Assembly (NCBI RefSeq): GCF_016545825.1
Contig: NC_052620.1
Span: forward strand, 2,170,001 to 2,234,000
Origin: Eucalyptus grandis
Taxonomy: Eukaryota > Streptophyta > Magnoliopsida > Myrtales > Myrtaceae
Direction of reading: 5' to 3'
Length of the DNA stretch: 64,000 bases
In this document: positions 1-10,953 of the stretch, piece after piece
Numbering within the stretch: position 1 is the stretch's first letter
Layout: each line of letters begins with the position of its first letter
Position numbers and translations under genes: made by a program
Notes under the pieces: generated by a model
What the model saw: only the letters and a program-made list of their open reading frames with translations
Databases searched by the model: none
What the model was told of the DNA's origin: nothing

Positions 1-23
1 AGGTACTCGTACTAGCATTATCA
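1..23 (+). repeat. End of 5' LTR of the copia element
   Basis: These 23 bases repeat exactly at 8641-8663, the end of the 3' LTR. Both end in the sequence ATTATCA. The primer-binding site starts 2 bp further on. The rest of this LTR lies left of the window. Confidence 0.95.
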
Positions 24-25
24 AT

Positions 26-37
26 TGGTATCAGAGC
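26..37 (+). other. Primer-binding site (initiator tRNA-Met type)
   Basis: TGGTATCAGAGC is the standard plant copia primer-binding site, complementary to the 3' end of initiator methionine tRNA. It lies 2 bp after the 5' LTR end, where minus-strand DNA synthesis would be primed. Confidence 0.93.
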
Positions 38-85
38 CTGTGTTCTTACTTTATTTGAAGTGTTTTACTTCAGAGTAAAAGATCC

Positions 86-1040
86 ATGGCTAGTATGCTA
101 GCACCGGGGCTGGTGGAAGGGCAAAGCAATACCAGACCACCCTACTTTGATGGAAAGGATTACAACATCTGGAAAAATAAGATGAAAGCTTTTCTACGAT
201 CAAAGGATCCTCCGGAATGGGATGTGGTGGAAAGAGGAATTACTCCTACCGCTGCATCGCATCCGAAAGAGGGAAAGAAACTGTTGAAACTAGCGGAATG
301 TCTCAAGAAGAGATAAACAAGAGACAAGCACTGATGCAAAAGCAATTTACTCTTTATATTGTGCTTTATCACCAATCGAATATAACAGAATATCTTCTTG
401 TGATACAGCAAAAGAAGTCGGGACAGATTACATATCACTTATGAAGGACAGACCGAGTGAAGGAGACCAGAATTAACATTCTCCTTGGTCAATATGAAGC
501 CTTCAAAATGAAACAAGGAGAATCTATAAGCGACATGTTTAGCCGTTTTACAGATATTGTCAATGGCCTTGAGAATCAAGGACAGAAAATTTCTGATCCT
601 ATGAAGGTGAACAAGCTACTGCGTGGACTCTCCAAGGATTGGAATCATATAAAGACTTCAATAAGAGAGACGCAAAGAATTATGCCATTATCGTAGACGA
701 GCGATTGGAACTCTTCGAGTCTTATGAAGTGGAACGAATTAATGAAGACGAAGATCCAAGAGGTAAGAAATCCATTGCATTAAAATCTAACGATGATTCT
801 GATGATACAGACTCTGAAGAAGATCTGGACGATGAGGAGCTTGCTCTTATGATTAGAAGGTTCAGAAAGCTGAATAGAAAAGGAAGAAGGTTCAACTCAA
901 GGAAACAAAGTCTTCAGAAACAGCAAACCAAGTTTGTTGATAATGAGGAACCAAACAAAGATGTAGTTTGCTTCGAATGTAAGAAAAAGGGACACATCGA
1001 CCAAATTGTCCTCTCTGAAGAAGAAAAGAGGAAAAGCTGA
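86..1040 (+). pseudogene. gag: copia gag, frameshifted
   Basis: This region encodes the capsid and nucleocapsid protein of the copia element. The ATG at 86 starts a Gag N-terminus with the typical pattern PPYFDGKDYNIWKNKMKAFL. The frame is lost near 300, and the homologous reading continues in other frames at 457-696 (GQYEAFKMKQGESISDMFSR, the UBN2-type Gag core) and 639-1040. The last piece holds an acidic linker and the start of a zinc knuckle (CFECKKKGH). The final cysteine of that knuckle is lost to an indel just before the stop at 1040. At least three frame changes make it non-functional. Family recognition is firm; exact frameshift positions are estimates. Confidence 0.88.
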
Positions 1041-1124
1041 AAAGTCTCAAAAATCTCTCAAACCGAAACTTGGAGCGATACAGAGTGTGAAGAAAGTGAT
1101 GAGGAATATGCTAACCTGTGTCTA

Positions 1125-1775
1125 ATGGCACAATCAGACTCAGATTCTGGATCAGACTCAGATAGTAAATTTGAGGTAAGTGATTATAAAATTCCTGTCA
1201 AAGTCTCTAAATACATTGATGAACTATGTTTTAGTCTTAAGACTTTTCTAAAAAGGATTTCCGAACTTAAAAAGGAAAATTCAGTTTTAAAACAAAAGGA
1301 AAATATTTTAGAAGAAAAAGTGAAAAGTTTAGACTTGAATTTTTCTACTCTTAAGGAGAATGAAGATAAACTTTCAAAAGAAAATGCTTTCTTAAAAACT
1401 GACTTATCAAATATTTCAAAGAAAATTTCAATAGGGTCTGAAAAACTTGAAAAAGTTCTTTCAGTCCAAAGACCTTACTTTAACAAGTCTGGTTTGGGTA
1501 TGACAGCAGAAACAATTCCTTTGAGTGATTTTCCAAAAGTAAAAGAAAGAATTAAGAAAAGACCGTCAAAAGAGGCTTACAAAAATCATTTCAAGAAAGT
1601 CTTTGTAAAGTCTGTAGGTCGAAGTGCTCTAAGGTGTTCAAAGTGTAACAGTCAGGATCATTTTGAAAAAGAGTGTTCTATGGTTTGGAAGCCTGTTAAG
1701 AAAGTATGGCCTAGTAATGCTTATTCTACTAACGCCAAAGGACCCAAGAAAATTTGGGTACCAAAGAAAGCTTGA
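1125..1775 (+). pseudogene. copia gag-pol linker with second zinc knuckle
   Basis: This is a 216-codon open stretch between Gag and protease. It begins with a Ser/Asp-rich segment and continues as a Lys/Glu-rich region with leucine spacing, likely a coiled coil (roughly residues 45-125). It ends with a perfect CX2CX4HX4C knuckle (CSKCNSQDHFEKEC, about residues 170-183) and a basic tail rich in KKVWP/KKIWVPK. Such a coiled-coil plus knuckle linker is usual in SIRE-type elements, where gag and pol are read as one polyprotein. Here it is isolated by stops on both sides. The ATG at 1125 is probably only the first methionine after a lesion. Confidence 0.8.
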
Positions 1776-1788
1776 GACTCTCTTTTGA

Positions 1789-2139
1789 ATGCAGGTCTCT
1801 GTCAAAAAGAAAGTTAAGTGGTATCTTGACAGCGGATGTTCAAGACACATGACAGGAGACTCAAATTGTTTCATAAAGCTTGTTCAAGTGAATGGTGGAA
1901 AAGTTTCATTTGGAGGAAACAGCAAAGGAAGCATTGTGGGATTTGGAATTGTGAAAATTGGAAATCTCACAATAAGCAATGTCTCTCTAGTGGAAGGACT
2001 CAACTACAATCTTCTAAGTATTAGCCAATTGTGTGATACTGGTTTCAAGATCTCCTTTCAAGAAGGCATATGTTCGGAATTAGCAAAGACTCAACTCGTC
2101 TTTCATGGGTCGAAGGCATGGAAATATCTACCTCCTTGA
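1789..2139 (+). pseudogene. copia aspartic protease fragment
   Basis: This is the retropepsin domain that would mature the Gag-Pol polyprotein. The motif WYLDSGCSRHMTGD carries the catalytic Asp in the copia form DSGCS, followed by the usual GGKVSFGGNSKGSIVGFG stretch and NLLSISQLCD. The domain looks almost intact, but the frame ends at a stop at 2137-2139. The downstream pre-integrase region continues in another frame, overlapping at 2105. A single small indel near 2100 would explain the break. Confidence 0.9.
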
Positions 2140-3176
2140 TGTAAAACCAAATGAAGCACAATGCCTAATCTCAATTCAAGATGAAGCAGTCTTATGGCAC
2201 GTAAAGCTTGGCCATGTCAACATGAAACAATTAGCCAAAATCTCATCAAAGAAGCTTGTTCGAGGTCTACCTAAATTGCCATACCAAAAGTCTGATTCAT
2301 GCACTCCATGCATTCTGGGAAAGCAGGTAAGAAATTCATTTAAACCAATAAATCATGTCTCTACTAATCATGTACTATAGTTGCTTCATATGGATCTCTT
2401 CGGACCAACCAGAACCCAGAGCATTGGAGGTAAGAAATATTGCCTAGTAATTGTGGATGATTACTCCCACTTTACTTGGGTATATTTTCTTACAAGTAAG
2501 TTAGAAACCTTTTCGTATTTTGAAAAATTTGCCAAAAAGGTTCAAAATGAAAAGGATGTGCAATCTCAAGCATAAGAACAGATCATGGAAGTGAATTTGA
2601 AAATCAAGATTTTACGAAATTTTGTGATAAATCTGGTTTTAATCATATGTTTTCCTCTCCATATACTCCGAGCAAAATGGAGTTGTGGAAAGAAAGAATA
2701 GATCTCTTCAAGAAATGGCTAGAACACTTTTAATTGAAAGCAAAATTTTTCACGATTTTGGGCTGAAGCTGTTTCAACAGCATGCTATATTATAAATAGA
2801 GTCTTTTTAAGACCTATTTTAGAGAAAACCCTCTATGAATTGTTCAAAGGTAAAAAGCCTATTGTTTCATACTTTCATGTGTTTGGTTGCAAATGCTTTA
2901 TTTTGAAAAATGCAAATGATCGAGTTGGTAAGTTTGAAGAAAGATCGAGATGAAGGCATCTTCCTTGGATATTCTACATCAAGCAAAGCCTACAGAGTCT
3001 ATAACAAGAAAAGCCAGTCGGTGGAGGAATCAACGAATGTTAAATTCCAAGACTCAATGCAAGATGAATCCAGCCAGACTCAGTATGAAGAGTCTGAACC
3101 TACTCCAGACCTTCCAATGCTTACAACTCAAGAAGCATCTCGGTCTCTCGGAAGTCCAACATCAAGAAGCACATGA
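2105..3176 (+). pseudogene. copia GAG-pre-integrase and integrase, broken
   Basis: Integrase would insert the cDNA into the host chromosome. 2105-2380 holds the pre-integrase zinc-binding part (LWHVKLGHVNMKQL ... CTPCILGKQ), ending at a stop at 2378-2380. 2381-2575 holds the core start (HMDLFGPTRTQSIGG) with the first catalytic Asp and VDDYSHFTWVYF. After a stop at 2573 the second Asp region (RTDHGSEFEN) and the catalytic Glu region (NGVVERKNR) can still be read around 2577-2710, separated by an indel near 2670. 2910-3176 is the C-terminal part, with FLGYSTSSKAYRVYN. All three DDE residues are recognisable, but no continuous frame joins them. Confidence 0.87.
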
Positions 3177-3437
3177 AGATTCAAACAAAGAAAGAGATCA
3201 TCAACCGGGCGAGAACAACCAAGAATCGGAAGCATAAATCCAGTCATCCTAAAGATCTCATTATTGGCGAAATCAATGAAGGAATCCGCACCGAGATCAA
3301 AAGGCATGAAGAATCTAGTGCTATGGCTCTCATTTCTGAAATCGAACCAAAAAGCATAGAAGAAGCTTTATCGATGAAAGTTGGATCGAAGCTATGCAAG
3401 ATGAACTCGACAATTCAACATCAATGATGTCTGGGAA
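3177..3437 (+). other. Integrase-RT linker of the copia element
   Basis: A Glu/Lys-rich linker between integrase and reverse transcriptase can be followed through frames ending at 3427. It includes the usual lead-in to copia RT (EPKSIEEAL near 3346-3372). Frame breaks occur within it. No separate gene is seen. Confidence 0.7.
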
Positions 3438-4259
3438 TTGACATCTAAACCAAAAGGTAAAACTGTTATTGGAACCAAATGGGTATTCAGGAACAAGATG
3501 AATGAAGAAGGAAAAGTCGTACAAAACAAAGCAAGACTAGTGGCCAAAGGATATACGCAAGAAGAAGGAATATACTATGATGAGACTTACGCTCCAAAAG
3601 TAGCAAGGTTAGAAGCTATTCGTCTATTACTTGCGTTTGCTTGTTATAAAAATTTCAGGTTATTCCAAATGGACGTCAAAAGTGCATTCCTAAATGGATT
3701 CATCCATGAGGAAGTTTATGTGGAACAACCACTGGGTTTGAAGACCCAAAGAAGCCGGACTCGTCTTCGGGACCGAAAAAAGGCCTTGTATGGTTTAAAG
3801 CAAGCACCTCGAGCTTGGTACGACAGACTAAGTAAGTTCTTATTACATAATGGTTTTGTCAAAGGTAAAGTAGATACTACTTTGTTTATCAAAAAGGAAA
3901 GCAAAAGCTTTTTACTTGTTCAAATATATGTGGACGATATTATTTTTGGATCACCTAATGAAAGTCTATGCAAGAAATTTTCTAAGTCTATGCGGGATGA
4001 GTTTGAAATGAGTATGATGGGAGAGTTAACATTCTTTCTTGGACTCCAAGTAAAACAAATGAAGGAAGGAACTTTTATTCATCAAGAAAAATATGCGAAT
4101 GACCTTGTCAAAAGGTTTGGATTGGAAAAGTGCAAAAAGATCGACATACCAATGTCATGTTCTCAGAAGATAGACAAAGATGAAGAAGGGAAGAAAGTAG
4201 ATCAAAAGCTGTACGGGAGCATGATCGGTTCACTTCTTTATCTTATGCTTCTAGACTGA
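3438..4259 (+). pseudogene. copia reverse transcriptase (RVT_2)
   Basis: This 273-codon piece of the RNA-dependent DNA polymerase starts near the N-terminal end of the domain ([30 protein letters not shown] broken here for length). It includes the first catalytic Asp in [12 protein letters not shown], the motif [16 protein letters not shown] and the catalytic pair in [11 protein letters not shown] (about residues 167-177). [10 protein letters not shown] and the thumb follow. It is the best preserved part of the element. It ends at a stop at 4257-4259, just before the RNase H connection, and has lost its frame link to integrase. The first ATG is internal to the domain, so it is not a true start. 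Confidence 0.92.
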
Positions 4260-4263
4260 TATT

Positions 4264-4877
4264 TTGTTGAGTGTTTGCATTTGTGCTAGGTTTCAATCAG
4301 ATCCTAGAGAATCCCATCTCGGTCTTTGTAAAACGTGTTATCAAATACGTTGCCTCATCTTCAAGCATCGGTCTCGGTATCCCAAGAAGGGAGACTTTAA
4401 TCTTCTAGGATACTCGGATGCAGATCTGGCCGGTTGCGAGTCGATAGAAAAAGCACCTCTGGAACTTGTCAACTACTTGGAAACGGGGACGGTGTCTTGG
4501 TTTCGAGGAAGCAAAGCACGTAGCTCTTTCAACGACGAAGCGAGTATGTAGCTCTTGGAAGCTGCTGTTTGCAAATTCTATGGATAAAACAACAGCTACA
4601 AGACTTTGGGATTGAAGACTCATGCACGAAATCAGATGTGACAACACCGGTGCAATCAATCTCACCAAAAAATCCAATCCTTCATTCAAGAGCAAAGCAT
4701 ATTGAGATTCGACATCACTTCATTAGAGATCATATTCAAAATGGAGAAATCTCGATTCAATTTGTTGATTCAAAGAGTCAACTAGCGGATATATTCACAA
4801 AGCATTTGGAGAAAAATCAATTCGACTTTATCCGTTCAAGACTCAACATTTTGAAGCCTGAAGAAGTTAAAGTCTAG
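4264..4877 (+). pseudogene. copia RNase H, frameshifted
   Basis: The RNase H domain that removes the RNA strand during reverse transcription. The first catalytic Asp lies in GYSDADLAGC, read around 4407-4437. The SWFRGSKARSSFNDEAS segment follows. The C-terminal signature HIEIRHHFIRDHI ... LADIFTKHL is in a second frame at 4569-4877. At least one frameshift and a stop near 4550 separate the two halves. Pol ends at 4875-4877 as expected for a copia element. Confidence 0.88.
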
Positions 4878-5153
4878 AGACTCACCAACTCTAAGACTCT
4901 AATCTTTCAGACTTTAAATCCTCGACTCGAGACATTCGTGGCTATAGGCGTAAGTTGTATTTCATCTAAGAGGTACGAATTTTCATTTAGTTATTTTAAC
5001 TCGAAAATGTACGATCTTTCGTTCAGTTATTCTATAATCCGCATGAAATTTGAAGATTTTTTTTAAAAGGAATAATTTTGGCAGTTATTGATTTTGAAAA
5101 GAAGTGATCGTTCACTTTCCTTGCACCGATTGAACTTCCCTTTTCAAAACTGA

Positions 5154-5218
<65 letters not shown>

Positions 5219-5357
5219 GTTTTCTTTTCCCAATCTTCAAAACCCTAAAAGGCACTCTCCTCCCGATCTTTTGTTTCTACTGCTTGTTCGTCGTCGAGAA
5301 AGTGGTCATTTTTCTTGGGAAAGCAAGTGAAGGAATCTTCCAATCGACAAAGAAAGA
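4878..5357 (+). other. Spacer between pol and the extra ORF, with a TA microsatellite
   Basis: No gene is seen. It holds the (TA)n run listed separately and a short leader (AAACCCTAAAAGGC around 5239-5252) just before the extra coding region. Confidence 0.7.
5158..5215. repeat. (TA)n microsatellite
   Basis: About 29 uninterrupted TA units. This is likely a slippage-prone site inside the copia element and a possible assembly weak point. Confidence 0.97.
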
Positions 5358-7423
5358 TGTCTTCTTCGAGGAAATCATCAAGAATTGCAAGCAGGGGACC
5401 ACAAAGAATGGAGAAGGGACCGACTCACTTCGATCTCACCGAGAAAGAAGACTTAACAAGTCGCGACAAAGTCCGATTCGCTCTCATCCACGTCATTCAA
5501 CGCCTCCGCCCCACAAGGTGCAAGTCATAAACGGAAGAAGAGATAATTGAGGATGCCGACCCAAAGTAAGAGTCCAAAAGCCCTCATTTATGTATAAACT
5601 TTATCGTGCGTTGAAAAGCACGGGTACTCCATTGAATTATATAGATGACTTCCTTAAGGACAAAAATTATGGGAATGAGTATCTTTTCTGAAGAAAATGG
5701 AGGAATTGGGAATTGCCCCGAAAGGAAAAGCAGAGGAAGCACTTGCGAACATTCCAAGTGATCCTCGTATGCCAGACAAAATTTAATTGAAGGGAACGAT
5801 GATGTGGAATGTTCCTTGAATTTCAACCGAAAATGGGAGTGGCAGCAAAGGTGAAAGGAAATCGGATGGATTTGTTCAAATCCAAGGATCAAGAAAAAGT
5901 GTATTCCGGGCTGTTGAAAAGAGGGATGATAAACCCTAGAAGTGTCGATTTTGACTTCCTGGACGCCATCAACATAAACTTAAGAGAAAAGTTGAATTTG
6001 TTTCAACTTGAGAATTTTTGCTCTGATTCTATGGACGGGTATGCTCATCTGACCGCTTATTTCTATTCAAATCTTAGCTTTCTGGATGCGAATAGAATAT
6101 CATTTAGTGTACGAGACAAAGTCTATGTGGTAGATGTGAATATGTTGGCTGATATAGTTGGAGTTGAACGAGGACGCTATCTACCAATCAAAGTCTCACC
6201 TGCTCGCACTACTCGGGAACCGGTCAAAGATAGGGACGCGAGAGAAGAAAGTTACCTATTCGGGATGAATGCCATCAACATTGTGCTTCATAAGATTGTG
6301 ATCAACTGTCTTAGACCAAAGTCTACGTCAAAGACTTATGTGTCTCTTTCTGAAGCAAAGTTGATGTACGCGATCAACACAGGACGGAAGTTCTCTCTCC
6401 CGCACACTATTCTCTTCCATATGTACGAGCAATGTCGAAAGACAAAGGACAATTGCCTTATCCTGGTCCGGGGTGACCAAGATCTTGAGACACATGAATA
6501 TTGAACCGCCTCAAACTCTTTGTGTTCAACCGTGTGATAAGATGGTGGTAGGTTTGAAGATGTTAACGAAGATGCGTCGCAAGAACTTTCCAAGGCAATG
6601 GAGAAATTCAGAGTGAAATCTCTGTTCGATCCGCTTCAAAGAGAAAAGGAAAGGAGGCCATTGGAGCCCCATCGAAAAGAAGAAAAGATCTCTCATCCTG
6701 GAGGATGAAGATGAAGAGGATGAAGATCCTACTATCCATGCACCGACAAGAACCGGACGTTACGTGTCTCGGTGACAGAATTTCAGAAGAAACCAGAGAG
6801 AAGAAGAAGAGCAATCTAACGAGAGAAGAAGAAGAGGAGAGAGAAGGAGAAAGAAGTCAAGAAGAGAAAGAAAAGTCCTGCTGAATCGGAAGAGAAGGAA
6901 ATCTAGAGCATGATCATCACTCTTCCCCTTTGGATGTCCTAGAGACGGGGGAGTTGGCGAGCAAGAAAGGTCTACACCTCATGCTGCAGATAGTGAAGGT
7001 CCAAGACAATCTCCAGCAGACCCAGAAGAATTTCAGGCTTCTCAATTGCCTGAAGAAGGTGATACATCGACACCAAATCTGCAAGACTATACAGAAGCGC
7101 CATCGTATACATTTACTCCATCTGAAAAAGCTCATGCCAGTACACAGACAGACAATTCTGCAGATTTTCATCGCATCATGGATATTCTTCTGGAAATGCG
7201 TGGCCAGATATATGCTTTGGACTGTGAAATTCAAGCCATGAAGAATGCTGGACAAGCATCTTCAGTCACCCTGGAGGACAAGATGAAAGACCTCGCTCTG
7301 CAATTTCAAGCCAATGCCAAAGGAGATGAGGTAGCTCATCTAAGGGAGGACTTGAAGAGGCTAGAAGGCGTAGTCCAGTCAATGGGAGAATTCCAGATCG
7401 TGCGCATTCCCAAGCAGACATGA
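5358..7423 (+). pseudogene. Extra 3' coding region of SIRE-type element
   Basis: A coding region downstream of pol, read in pieces. The ATG at 5358 opens a basic Ser/Arg-rich start (MSSSRKSSRIASRG). 5809-6504 is a 231-codon globular piece with the pattern RSVDFDFLDAININLREKL and VYVVDVNMLADIVGV, resembling the putative plant transposon-protein or mobile-domain ORF often carried here by SIRE-type elements. It is followed by a Glu/Lys/Arg-rich region (6700-6900) and an open stretch at 7046-7423 with heptad-like spacing, probably a coiled coil. No signal peptide or membrane segment is visible, so an envelope role is not supported. Several frame breaks make it defective. Its function in intact relatives is not settled; lineage placement is inference. 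Confidence 0.65.
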
Positions 7424-7760
7424 CTCCTTTCTCACCCTCTTTTTAATGATGACAAAAAGGGGGAGAACCAATTTGAACAAACATTATTTTAAAACTTTGA
7501 CTTTTGTGGTTATGTTTATTTTTGAGTATGACTTGAGAACTTGAACTTGGGTGTGAGACTAAATTGGTGTGGATTTTGATGCTTGACTGGTTGCATTTAT
7601 ATCAAGTATTGTTATATGGTATTACTCATGAAAGACTAACCAATTTGCTGTGGATGCAGAGTCTGGTTGTTTATTAATCTTTATGAGTTAGCCATATTGC
7701 TTGAGAAATGTTTTTGCAGGTCAAAGTTGTTCAAATCTACAAGAAAGTTTTGTCACCATC
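7424..7760 (+). other. 3' untranslated region of the copia element
   Basis: AT-rich non-coding sequence between the last coding trace and the PPT. No open frame of note and no repeat array is seen. Confidence 0.7.
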
Positions 7761-7773
7761 AAAAGGGGGAGAT
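7761..7773 (+). other. Polypurine tract of the copia element
   Basis: AAAAGGGGGAGAT immediately precedes the TG of the 3' LTR. It is the expected plus-strand priming site, and its AAAGGGGGAGAT form is common in SIRE-like elements. Confidence 0.93.
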
Positions 7774-8663
7774 TGTTGGAGAAATCTTTCCAGAATATTT
7801 TGAAGTTGACAAAACATTTCTATCGGTCTAGTACGGATATCGATAGTTTAAAGTCTCAAGACTTTGTAATCTCAAGACTCAAGACTCAAGACTCAAGATT
7901 ATTCTCACCGACGTCTTTCTAATCCGGTGGCGAAGGATATCCGAAGCCGAAGTATATGGTTGGGGATTCGATCCAATCCTCGGAAAAGATCCCTTGGTTG
8001 GATAATCACTTCGGATTTTTTGATTCTTATCTAAGAACAATTGAAGATCCGATGGTCGACGAAACATTCTTGGAATGTTCTATTCTTGGAAACCAAAATC
8101 CTGATTGTATGGGCGAACATGATTGATGGGCTATCATTAGATTCCTTAAATAGCTCGGATGATCTTCTTAATTGATTCCGTCCAACGGGTAGATTGGAGG
8201 AATTCCTTTGGTAAGTGCCAACGGCTATGATGGCATAAAGGAGTATAAAAGGAAGACGTTCTAGTTGTTTTAAGTGTGTGATCGATAGAAAAATTCCAGT
8301 CCGAAGAACCTTGATTGTTAGTCGATACAGTTCGAGCGAAATTGTATACACAGAGAGTGTTTATACTTGGTGATACCTTGAGCGAGTGTAGTAGATCATC
8401 TACATCGAGAAATCAAGGAAGATCAACACTGTAACATCTCTTTGTTCATAGTGGAATCCAGCCAATCGGCCATCGGTGCGAAGAGTGGACATAGGCTTGA
8501 ATCAAGCCGAACCACTATAAACCTCGTGTTTAATTCTCTCTTTCCTTTACTCAGTCTTACGATTGATTTCTTAATCCTTAATCTGTCTAAGTATTGTGCA
8601 ATCTTCAAGAAAATTTTCATAAACCTATTCACCCCCCTCTAGGTACTCGTACTAGCATTATCA
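7774..8663 (+). repeat. 3' LTR of the copia element
   Basis: The 890-bp LTR starts TGTTGGAGAAAT right after the PPT and ends ATTATCA, matching the 23 bases at the window start. It contains a TATA box near 8244 and a short run of CTCAAGACT units around 7872-7903. The sequence after it (AATACGC...) is LINE. The 5-bp target duplicate is predicted to be AATAC, but the left copy is outside the window. Confidence 0.93.
8244..8250 (+). promoter_or_regulatory. TATA box in the copia 3' LTR
   Basis: TATAAAA within GGAGTATAAAAGGAAG, about 470 bp into the LTR. This is a plausible core promoter for the element transcript. Confidence 0.6.
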
Positions 8664-9807
8664 AATACGCAACTAACAGCTGAAATCACGCGCGAGGAAG
8701 TCAAGCATGCAACTTTTCAATTAGGACCACACAAGCGTTAGGACTTGACAGCTTAAATTGGACTGTTTGACTAGCATTATTGGGACATTATTCAGGAAGA
8801 TGTTTTTAAAACAGTCCAAAATTTTTTTACCACGGAATTATGCCAGCTAATATTAACAGAACAGCTATATCCTCGATCCCCAAGAGTCCGAACCTCGAGA
8901 GGTTAGATCAATTCCGCCCTATTAGTTTATGTAATTTCATCTACAAGATTGTCTCGAAAGTTCTAGCAAATCGCTTGAGGCCTTGCCTACTGGAGCTGAT
9001 TTCCAAAGAACAAAGTGCCTTTGTATCAGGCATACAAATACAAGATTATATCCTGATAGTTCAAGAAGTACTTCATCGTTAAAGATTCGAAAAAGAAAGA
9101 AAAGATTTCAAGGGATTCTTAAGTTAGATATGAAGAAAGCCTATGATAGGGTGGAGTGGGACCTTTTAAAGGCTTATCTTTGTCGAATGGGATTTCACAA
9201 ACGTTGGGTAAATTGGCTGATGCAATGTGTGACTACGACCTCTCTAAGTGTAAAACTCAATAGCGAACCTCTCACATACTTTAAACCATCGCGGGGACTC
9301 GAGACAGGTGACCCTCTCCCACCATACTTATTCATCCTATTGGCAAATTTGCTCTCCACCATCATCCAACTAGCTGTTGACATGGGCAATCTACAAGGAA
9401 TCAAACTTAATAGGTGGTGTCCAACTTTATCCCCTTTATTTTTTGCTGATGATACTATCCTTTTCATTGATGGTAGAACCCAGGAACGTCAAAACTTAGC
9501 AAACATCCTACATCAGTATTGCCTAGCTACAGGTCAAGAAATTAATAGGAATAAATCTGGTATGTTCCTTGGTAAATGCTGTCCTCAACTTCTTAAAACA
9601 AACTTGGCTAGAGAATTAAGGGTACTACTGTTGGACAAAATGGGAAAATACCTAGGCGTACCTTCCAATTGGGGATCATCTAAAAAAGATATGTTTGCTT
9701 GGATTCTAGGACGAGTAAATGCTAAATTGGAGGGGTGGAAGGAAAAGCTAATTTCTAAGGGAGGGAAAGAGATTATGTTGAAATCAGTAGTTCAGGTATT
9801 ACAGTAG
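8664..9807 (+). pseudogene. LINE ORF2 reverse transcriptase (RVT_1), segment A
   Basis: The reverse transcriptase of the LINE would copy its RNA at a nicked target site. The lead-in read near 8670-8760 (LTAEITREEVKHATFQLG) is followed by stops and 8840-9082 (LDQFRPISLCNFIYKIVSK ... KEQSAFVSG). 8983-9807 reads on through [29 protein letters not shown] and the catalytic [10 protein letters not shown]. The usual [10 protein letters not shown] motif is altered to GLETGDPLPP. Frames shift near 9080 and a stop falls at 9805. Segment B has the same domain with [10 protein letters not shown] retained. Confidence 0.9.
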
Positions 9808-10833
9808 TATGCTATGATGATTTTTAAAGTTCTCGTATCTATTTGCAAGTCTGTTGAACAAAAAATAGCTAGGTTTTGGTGGCAAAACAACAGTAATAGA
9901 TCTGGTATACACTGGAAAAGTTGGGATCTTCTGAAAGAGAGCAAAGATAAAGGAGGAATCGGATTTAAAGACTTATTACCCTTTAATAAAGCCCTTTTGG
10001 GAAAGCAAGCTTGGTGACTCTTTCAAAACCCTTCCTCTTTGTGGAGTAGTGTTTTAAAAGCTGTATATTTTCATTCTACAGATTTTTGGCATGCGGATAA
10101 GGGGCCTAGACCCTCTTGGGGATGGCAGAGATTCTATCCTAGAGAAGCTTCAATGGTTAGTTGGTAATGGTAAAATGATAAGAGCTAGAGAGGATAAATG
10201 GTTGCCTGTGGGCATTCTAGGTAGCCCAGCAAATAAAGAGGAACCGAAAACTATAGCAGGGTTTATTATCCTTGATCAGAACGAATGGAATGTTGAACTT
10301 CTTAATCAAATATTTCAGCAACAAACTGTTGAGCAAATCTAACTGTAAAGCTTTGGACGGCTTCATCCGAAGATAAACTCTTATGGACAGAAACACAAGA
10401 TGGATATTATACTGTGAAGAGTGGCTATCATTTTATCAAGCAAACAGCATATGGAAAGGTAACTTCTCATGCATCCTCTTCTTATAATACACCCAGCAAG
10501 TTGTGGAAGAAGATTTGGAAAACAAAGACAGCCCCAAAAATACTCACCTTTCTCTGGTCTCTATGCCAAAACGCGTTACCTACAAAAGACAAGTTGTTTC
10601 GACGAAAAATTATCCCTAACCCAGTTTGTAAACTCTACTCATCTAACACCCTTGAAACCCCTGAACATTTATTTCTGTTTTGTCCCTTGACACGTTATAT
10701 CTGGAACCATCCCCAAGTGCAGATCAACATTCAAACTTATACAACACACCGCATAGATGCATGGCTTGCAGATATTATGGAACAGAAGGAGCATGTACCT
10801 GATTTTGAGATCATCGCAGCCCTATTATGGTAG
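9808..10833 (+). pseudogene. LINE ORF2 connection and zf-RVT domain, segment A
   Basis: Fragments continue ORF2: 9814-10017 (KIARFWWQNNSNRSGIHWKS), 10091-10342 and 10414-10833. The last holds the zf-RVT pattern typical of plant L1 (WKKIWKTKTAPKILTFLWSL, then PEHLFLFCPLTRYIW). Stops at 10015, 10340 and 10831 divide it. Where the consensus has a C-x2-C pair, only VCKLYSS is seen, so the zinc site is damaged. Confidence 0.85.
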
Positions 10834-10953
10834 ATTTGGAAAGCTCGGAATCAATTTGTATTTCGCCATCAATGCACCCATCCAGATCAACTTGTTGATA
10901 TAGCTTTAACTCTAGCACAGTTCTATCATAGAACTCAAAAGTAGGAATCGAGC

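Larger units (their letters stand above)
1..8663 (+). mobile_element. Ty1/copia retrotransposon, SIRE-like, nearly whole
   Basis: The domain order gag, protease, integrase, reverse transcriptase, RNase H is that of Ty1/copia. An extra long coding region follows pol, and a PPT and 3' LTR close the element. The extra region and the total size (about 9.5 kb once the missing part of the 5' LTR is counted) fit the SIRE/Maximus lineage. Bases 1-23 are identical to 8641-8663, so the window opens on the last 23 bp of the 5' LTR. Gag and pol are split by several frameshifts and stops, so the copy is not autonomous. It lies inside an L1 LINE. The uninterrupted LINE sequence is present at 24743/24744 in segment B, which marks the empty site. 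Confidence 0.93.

Noticed and set aside
5158..5215. The TA run as a promoter.
   Set aside because: A pure (TA)29 run between pol and the extra ORF is a microsatellite; no other promoter feature accompanies it.
5358..7423. An envelope gene in the SIRE-like element.
   Set aside because: No signal peptide, membrane segment or cleavage-type motif is visible. It is described only as an extra ORF.
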